Shown piece by piece: positions 60,164 through 64,000 of a stretch of DNA of 64,000 nt. A program made the translations under genes and the position numbers. This DNA comes from Sulfopaludibacter sp035606355 (GTDB lineage Bacteria > Acidobacteriota > Terriglobia > Bryobacterales > Bryobacteraceae): assembly GCA_035606355.1 (NCBI GenBank), contig DATNFO010000081.1, positions 90,547-154,546 on the forward strand, in the 5' to 3' direction. Under the pieces are notes generated by a model that saw only the letters and a list, made by a program, of their open reading frames with translations, was not told the DNA's origin and did no database searches. Each line of letters begins with the position of its first letter. The first letter of the stretch is position 1.

Positions 60164-60202
60164 CCGGAGCGGATCGACCACTTATACTAGGAAGACACGA
60201 CG

Positions 60203-60613
60203 ATGTATATTCTGTTTTTGATTGTTCATGTAGTGGTCTGCCTGTTTCTCCTTGTGGTAGTCCTGCTGCAAAGCGGGAAGGCGGCAGATTTGGCCGGAGC
60301 ATTTGGCGGGATGGGCTCGCAGACGGCATTCGGACCGCGAGGTTCGGCGACTTTGCTGTCCAAGGCGACGACGATTTCGGCAGTGATCTTCATGATCACG
60401 TCGCTGGGCTTGTCGATTCTGGCAACGCGCGGGGCAGGGTTGGGCACTTCGGTTTTGGAAGACACCTCTGCGCCGAAGCCGGTGCCCACGAAGTCGGCGC
60501 CCGTGCAGATTCCACCGGCGATCCCAGGCACCCAGGCTCCCAAGGGGACGGTGCAGATTCCCGTTCCGGCGCCTCCAGCGAACAATCAGGCTCCGGCTCC
60601 GGTAAAGAAGTAA
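60203..60613 (+). CDS. secG: Preprotein translocase subunit SecG
   Basis: SecG is the small membrane partner of SecYE. The 136-residue product has two TM helices (about 3-22 and 52-73). Between them is the conserved loop 'LLQSGKAADLAGAFGGMGSQTAFGPRGSATLLSKAT'-type sequence (given here only to show GKAADL and GSQTAFGPRG). The C-terminal half is a Pro/Ala-rich tail. An AGGAAG ribosome-binding site and a TATACT box (60183-60188) precede the ATG. A tRNA-Leu gene follows 11 bases after the stop, the common secG-tRNA-Leu arrangement. Confidence 0.93.
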   Translation: MYILFLIVHVVVCLFLLVVVLLQSGKAADLAGAFGGMGSQTAFGPRGSATLLSKATTISAVIFMITSLGLSILATRGAGLGTSVLEDTSAPKPVPTKSAPVQIPPAIPGTQAPKGTVQIPVPAPPANNQAPAPVKK

Positions 60614-60624
60614 GGCCACAGAAC

Positions 60625-60711
60625 GCGGAGGTGGCGGAATTGGCAGACGCACTAGCTTGAGGTGCTAGCGGGAGCAATCTCGTGGGGGTTCAAGTCCCCC
60701 TCTCCGCACCA
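60625..60711 (+). tRNA. tRNA-Leu (anticodon GAG), CCA encoded
   Basis: The 87-base gene folds as a class II tRNA: acceptor GCGGAGG pairs with TCTCCGC (one G-U), the anticodon stem CTAGC/GCTAG encloses TTGAGGT with anticodon GAG. A long variable arm (GGGAGCAATCTC) and a T arm GGGGGTTCAAGTCCCCC complete it. CCA is encoded at 60709-60711. The 3' end of such genes is a frequent integration site for islands. Confidence 0.95.
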
Positions 60712-60733
60712 TAGATTCTAAATCAGTTAACAG

Positions 60734-60766
60734 GGCCGGGGCAAAAATCCCGGCCTTTCGTTTTTC
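60734..60766 (+). terminator. Rho-independent terminator after tRNA-Leu
   Basis: GGCCGGG (60734-60740) pairs with CCCGGCC (60749-60755) around an eight-base loop and is followed by TTTCGTTTTT. It should end the secG-tRNA transcript. Confidence 0.85.
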
Positions 60767-60921
60767 TCGACTGTAACCCTTTTTGTAACCATCGCATTCC
60801 CGCACATGGAACACGAAGGCTCGCCCCATCGCGATCGCTGGCGCCCCTTAAGCTAAAGGCGCGCACAACCCGGCGGAGCGAGTTCGGCATCAGACTAAGC
60901 CCGCGATTCGCGATGCCGAAT
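60767..60921. other. Island border region: TGTAACC repeats and inverted repeat
   Basis: No gene is seen. Two direct TGTAACC copies (60772-60778 and 60784-60790, 12-base spacing) resemble arm sites found beside tyrosine-integrase targets. A perfect 9-bp inverted repeat, TTCGGCATC (60883-60891) and GATGCCGAA (60912-60920), ends one base before the Argonaute stop codon and could end its transcript. Confidence 0.4.
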
Positions 60922-62441
60922 TCAAATGTAATACATAAAGGGCAAGGGGGCGCCCCCAGAAGGGATCGGCCCAGCGGTCAGCACCTCGCCCACCGCGTTC
61001 GCGAATTTGAGGGTTATGGGCGAGCCATCTGCAAAAAGGCACGCGTTGTAGTTCAGCTTGGTGAGAGCCATGATGTCGCTCAAAACCGTTTCGATTGACG
61101 ACTGCCCGCGGCAGATTTCAACCGAGAGTGGATTAGGCACTTCAAGGCCCGGATACGTGCCCAGTCTCGGTGTCCATCCTCGCGTCCACAACGTCGCGTT
61201 GCGGGGATTCCGGACGAAGGCGGTTCCTCGGAGGACGGGTGTGTCACCCATCCGGAAGAGTTTCAAGCTGGAATCGTCGCGAATCTTGACTCCGACGATG
61301 CTGGTTTCCGAAGGAGCAGCTTCCCGGAAGCCGGCCCACTCATCATCGTTGAAGGTCGTTTTTCCGTGAATGAACAATTCATCCGGCGGTTTCTTGTCAG
61401 GCCTTCTCTCGCGATAGGATTTGATCGCCATCGCGATCAAATCGTGCGCCGCGCGCCGATTGAGGTGAAAGTCGCGTGTCGTTGTATCGTGCCACGGCCC
61501 AACAGCGCCCTTGAACACCACGCCATCACCCGAATCCAGAAACATTTGGGCACCGCAACAGGCCATCCTGTTTCGACCGATCGCTGATCCTTTTTGTAGA
61601 CCAGTCCGATGTAGCAAACTCCTTTTCTGATACCGTCTACCTTCCATGGTCTGCCGCCAGTCTTGTAGAAGGCGGTCGTCGCGACATTCCATGCGATTTG
61701 AGATTGCATTTTTATTACGCCGGCCTCACGAGCATTTTGCGGCGTGAGGGTTATATTCTCTAGCGTTCCCTCGCGCAAAACCTGTGTGGACACTCGGTGC
61801 TCCAGCAGCCGGGCCTTAAGCTGATTCCGGAAGTGCTCTTTGAAGAAGTATGGTTCCGCAGCCTCATTTGCTTCTGAAAATAGCGATGGGGATTGATACA
61901 GCGCTTTCGCCTGTTTGGCGGACTTGAAGAATCGCTGCGACTCGTGACGGTCTTCCGGGGCGACGATCCCTTCGGGACGGCAGTACCGCCGCACATAATC
62001 CGGAATGACGACGAACCAGACGTCCGGCTTTGATTCCTCGTCCCGAATTGCATCGATGATAGCCTTGGAGAAAAGCTCGACGGTTTGGAATACTCGCTGG
62101 TGCCTGTCGTCCAAGCCAGTCTTGGCCTTCAATTCATCCTCGTCAATCTCAATAGTCAGCGTGGGTGTCGAATGCCACGGTACGCGAAATGCTGCCTCGA
62201 AGCCCGGAAATGGTGGCCGGGCCAATACCGGATTCTGCAAGCGAACCGGACGCTGCAACCAGTCGACCCACGCCTCAAACTTTGGGATTCCGGATTTCGT
62301 ACCTACTACGCCAGCCCGAATGCCGTACGGTTTCCCCTCATCGAGGGGACCAAATAATGTGAGGCCATCGCGAGGATCTTCCATCGCTTGGTCGTGCTGG
62401 AATAGGAGGCAAGGCTCGTCAAGCTTAAGGAGTTTGCGCAT
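60922..62441 (-). pseudogene. Short prokaryotic Argonaute (MID-PIWI), frame interrupted once
   Basis: Two overlapping frames together encode a short pAgo. The first (62441-61437) gives the N-terminal and MID part with 'KPDVWFVVIPDYVRRYCRPEG' and reaches 'CYIGLVYKK'. The second frame, ending at 60922, continues with 'MACCGAQMFLDSGDGVVFKG', 'ELFIHGKTTFNDDEWAGF' and the C-terminal 'LPFMYYI'. Joined by a -1 shift near 61590, the product is 506 residues, the usual short-pAgo size. In the unshifted frame most of PIWI is lost. Short pAgos lack PAZ and PIWI catalysis; they bind a guide and sense target DNA, then activate a partner. ATG 62441 overlaps the TIR-APAZ stop (TAATG). The shift could be a sequencing error, a real mutation or recoding. 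Confidence 0.85.
61590..61598 (-). other. Probable frameshift point in the Argonaute gene
   Basis: On the minus strand the codons are TAC AAA AAG (61598-61590). A -1 slip on AAG leads into the frame 'GSAIGRNRMACCGAQMF'. Adding one A to the five-A run would have the same effect. The downstream homology (ACC.AQMFLDSGDG) begins in the new frame about 30 bases later. Confidence 0.6.
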
Positions 62442-63823
62442 TATTCTGATTCACTCTCCCCCCTGACGCCCTCGTCGTCGGCATCCTCGTCCTCAAAATC
62501 GTAGTCACCCAGATCCTCGTCCTTGATTACCTCGCCCGGCTCAAGGTAGGAAACGGGGCTCTCGAACTGTATCGGTTGCTTGGATATCGAAAAGCTCGCC
62601 GTGGCGCCCAACGGAAATAGCACGGTCTCGCTGGAATTGGCAAGATGAGCAATTGCCGCGTACATTCGATCGCGCCACTCGTCATTCCACCAGTTCTTGC
62701 ACTGATTCCTTCTTGCCTTGGCCATCTGATCCTTATTCGTCCAAAGGTTGAGGCCGTCATCGGAAAAGAGGACATGACCCTTCACAAGGAAAAGGGTCTC
62801 TGGCCGGATGACGGGCTTCGCACTAAGTGCATAGTGCCAATAGCGAAGTTTGCCGCCCATCAGGGTCTTGTAGCCTACCAAGCCGCGATGGCCTTTCTTT
62901 CCGTTCGCGCCGATGAAGGAAACCGTGTCATCGCCAACAGTTCCTTTCTTGAAGTAGTAGCAGACTCGTGCATCGGCGCTTTCGTAGGTTGAAAGCTTGG
63001 CCCCGACGGCTCGATCCCACGCCAGCCTTAGAAGCTGCGCCAAATACTTCGGCCCGTCGGTCAGGGAATCCCTGCCGGCGAGAAAATCCTCAAGTGGGAT
63101 CGGGCGGCTCTGCTCAACGAAGAAGCTTGGCGAAAGGTAATCTTTGAAGTCACTCTCTGCTGCGAACGTCAGGATTGAGAGAGGGTCAAGCCAGACGCCG
63201 GGATAAGGTAGCGGCTGGGATTCGAGGTCAACTAGACCAGGCTGATAACGGCTGATCCTGTGCTCATAGAGCCTGGTCGGCAGATCTTCGATCTTAAACC
63301 AGTTTGAAAAGACGACCTCAGATTCGGGTCGAACGCCCTGGGTACCGCTGAATTGGGAACGCCACCAACCGTTCACAGCCGAGCGATTGAAATTGGGGTC
63401 CTTCGGGACAGCATCTTCCTCCAGCTTTCTCAAGAGCGTAGCCAAGCCGTGAGCCCACGAGTTCTCAAACGGTGTGGCGTTCACCCCCGTCAACTCAATT
63501 GTGACTTCGCCATACGGCAGGTCGTCAATGTGTAGCGGAATTACGAAATCTTGGATGCCTTCTTTACGCGCCAGCGACTGTGCGAGCTGAAGTTCTCGGA
63601 GAGGACCATCCTTCCCGTTAGAGGTCCTCGTTAGTACATAGAGAACCTTCGCGGTTCGTGTCCGAATGACTGCCTCGATGTCATCCCAGAATACTTCGCC
63701 ACCCAACAATTTCGTCAGGTCGCACCATACGCGGTACCCCTCATTTGCGAGCTGCAAAGCAAGCCATAGAGTGAATTCGTTATCCTCGGGATTCGCGTGG
63801 CTTAGAAGTAGGGTATCGCGCAC
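62441..63823 (-). CDS. TIR-APAZ protein (SPARTA NADase subunit)
   Basis: The 460-residue product has an N-terminal TIR domain (about 1-135): 'TLLLSHANPEDNEFTLWLA', 'GYRVWCDLTKLLGGEVFWDDIEAVI' and 'VLYVLTRTS'. Glu50 in 'DDIEAV' is the candidate catalytic residue for NAD+ hydrolysis. The rest (about 150-460) has the size and place of an APAZ domain, which pairs with short Argonautes, and ends in an acidic tail ('DYDFEDEDADDEGVRGESESE'). In SPARTA, target recognition by the Argonaute makes TIR subunits assemble and deplete NAD+, killing or halting the cell. The start is GTG with CTGGAG upstream. Lower GC than the neighbours suggests acquisition. Confidence 0.88.
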   Translation of the reverse strand: MRDTLLLSHANPEDNEFTLWLALQLANEGYRVWCDLTKLLGGEVFWDDIEAVIRTRTAKVLYVLTRTSNGKDGPLRELQLAQSLARKEGIQDFVIPLHIDDLPYGEVTIELTGVNATPFENSWAHGLATLLRKLEEDAVPKDPNFNRSAVNGWWRSQFSGTQGVRPESEVVFSNWFKIEDLPTRLYEHRISRYQPGLVDLESQPLPYPGVWLDPLSILTFAAESDFKDYLSPSFFVEQSRPIPLEDFLAGRDSLTDGPKYLAQLLRLAWDRAVGAKLSTYESADARVCYYFKKGTVGDDTVSFIGANGKKGHRGLVGYKTLMGGKLRYWHYALSAKPVIRPETLFLVKGHVLFSDDGLNLWTNKDQMAKARRNQCKNWWNDEWRDRMYAAIAHLANSSETVLFPLGATASFSISKQPIQFESPVSYLEPGEVIKDEDLGDYDFEDEDADDEGVRGESESE

Positions 63824-63865
63824 TCACGTCTCCAGTTTCGCTCTCTAGCCCACCGTGTACCTCGG

Positions 63866-63915
63866 GGGACACCTGAAAAGCGGCCAATGAGGGACACCTC
63901 AAAACCGGCCAACGA
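63866..63915. mobile_element. Two tandem 25-bp repeats, possible insertion-sequence end
   Basis: Units 63866-63890 and 63891-63915 read GGGACACCTGAAAAGCGGCC and GGGACACCTCAAAACCGGCC, each followed by AATGA or AACGA; 22 of 25 bases agree. Multiple direct copies of such a motif are typical for the ends of IS21-like elements. The element itself would lie to the right, outside the window. No transposase is visible. Confidence 0.45.
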
Positions 63916-64000
63916 GATCAGGCAAGACAAGGTAGTTATAACCCATACCGCACCATTGCGGCAACGAAAAAGCTCGCCAGCAGTGTCGACTGTCAGCTAT
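63916..64000. other. Non-coding window edge
   Basis: These last bases show no gene. A small palindrome CCGCA-CCAT-TGCGG lies at 63949-63962. The stretch probably continues the mobile-element border seen just before it. Confidence 0.4.

Noticed and set aside
60712..60921. Integrase gene or full att duplicate next to tRNA-Leu
   Set aside because: No integrase frame and no copy of the tRNA 3' end is visible inside the window; only weak TGTAACC repeats remain.
60922..62441. Long catalytic Argonaute
   Set aside because: There is no PAZ domain and the joined length is about 506 residues, the short-Argonaute size.

Overview
The window looks like a chromosomal piece of an acidobacterium of the Solibacter/Bryobacter group, probably from soil. 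The evidence is GC-rich DNA and several lineage-typical families: an ADOP-type double permease, a TIGR03435 protein, a TIGR03436 VWFA-related protein, two large secreted proteins ending in TIGR03437 domains, and a PEP-CTERM protein. Family names come from recognising the translated sequences; no search was run.

Layout. 1-6.2 kb: poorly known secreted proteins, a zincin-like protein, an MFS exporter and an ADOP permease. 6.2-8.7 kb: selD-pyrF-DUF72 run; selD was found to extend upstream through an in-frame UGA followed by a SECIS-like hairpin, so it is probably a selenoprotein. 8.7-13.3 kb: secreted hydrolases and repeat proteins. 13.6-22.1 kb: a minus-strand housekeeping block (methyltransferases, QueF, archaeal-type ornithine cyclodeaminase family, PPi-type phosphofructokinase, PurE, isocitrate dehydrogenase, cytochrome c, response regulator). 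22-29.3 kb: TIGR03435 protein, then a Cpx-like envelope-stress module (Spy/CpxP-like protein divergent from a response regulator, sensor kinase and secreted subtilase). 29.4-41.6 kb: LysR, PilZ, cardiolipin synthase-like, RmlD, VWA, AlkA-like, sulfatase-like, PgsA and RodZ-like genes. 41.7-45.3 kb: glycosyltransferase, two methyltransferases and TruB, tightly packed. 45.3-53.1 kb: LolA-like, membrane acyltransferase, beta-propeller protein, galactokinase plus SSS symporter, DUF3300 protein. 53.2-60.6 kb: two MacB-type permeases, an NHL-repeat protein, MqnA and SecG.

The last 3.4 kb is different. After a tRNA-Leu(GAG) and its terminator comes a two-gene operon: a TIR-APAZ protein and a short prokaryotic Argonaute (MID-PIWI). 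This is the SPARTA type of anti-plasmid/anti-phage NADase system. The Argonaute reading frame is broken by one -1 shift near an AAAAAG run; a continuous product would be about 506 residues. Two tandem 25-bp repeats at the window edge look like the end of an insertion sequence, so the pair probably lies on a tRNA-linked island.

Intergenic space is rich in structure: a double-hairpin REP-like family that repeatedly abuts TAG stop codons, a roughly 190-bp repeat present twice with a 32-bp imperfect hairpin, a MITE-like element, and many -10 hexamers only 5-8 bases from start codons, some shared by divergent genes.
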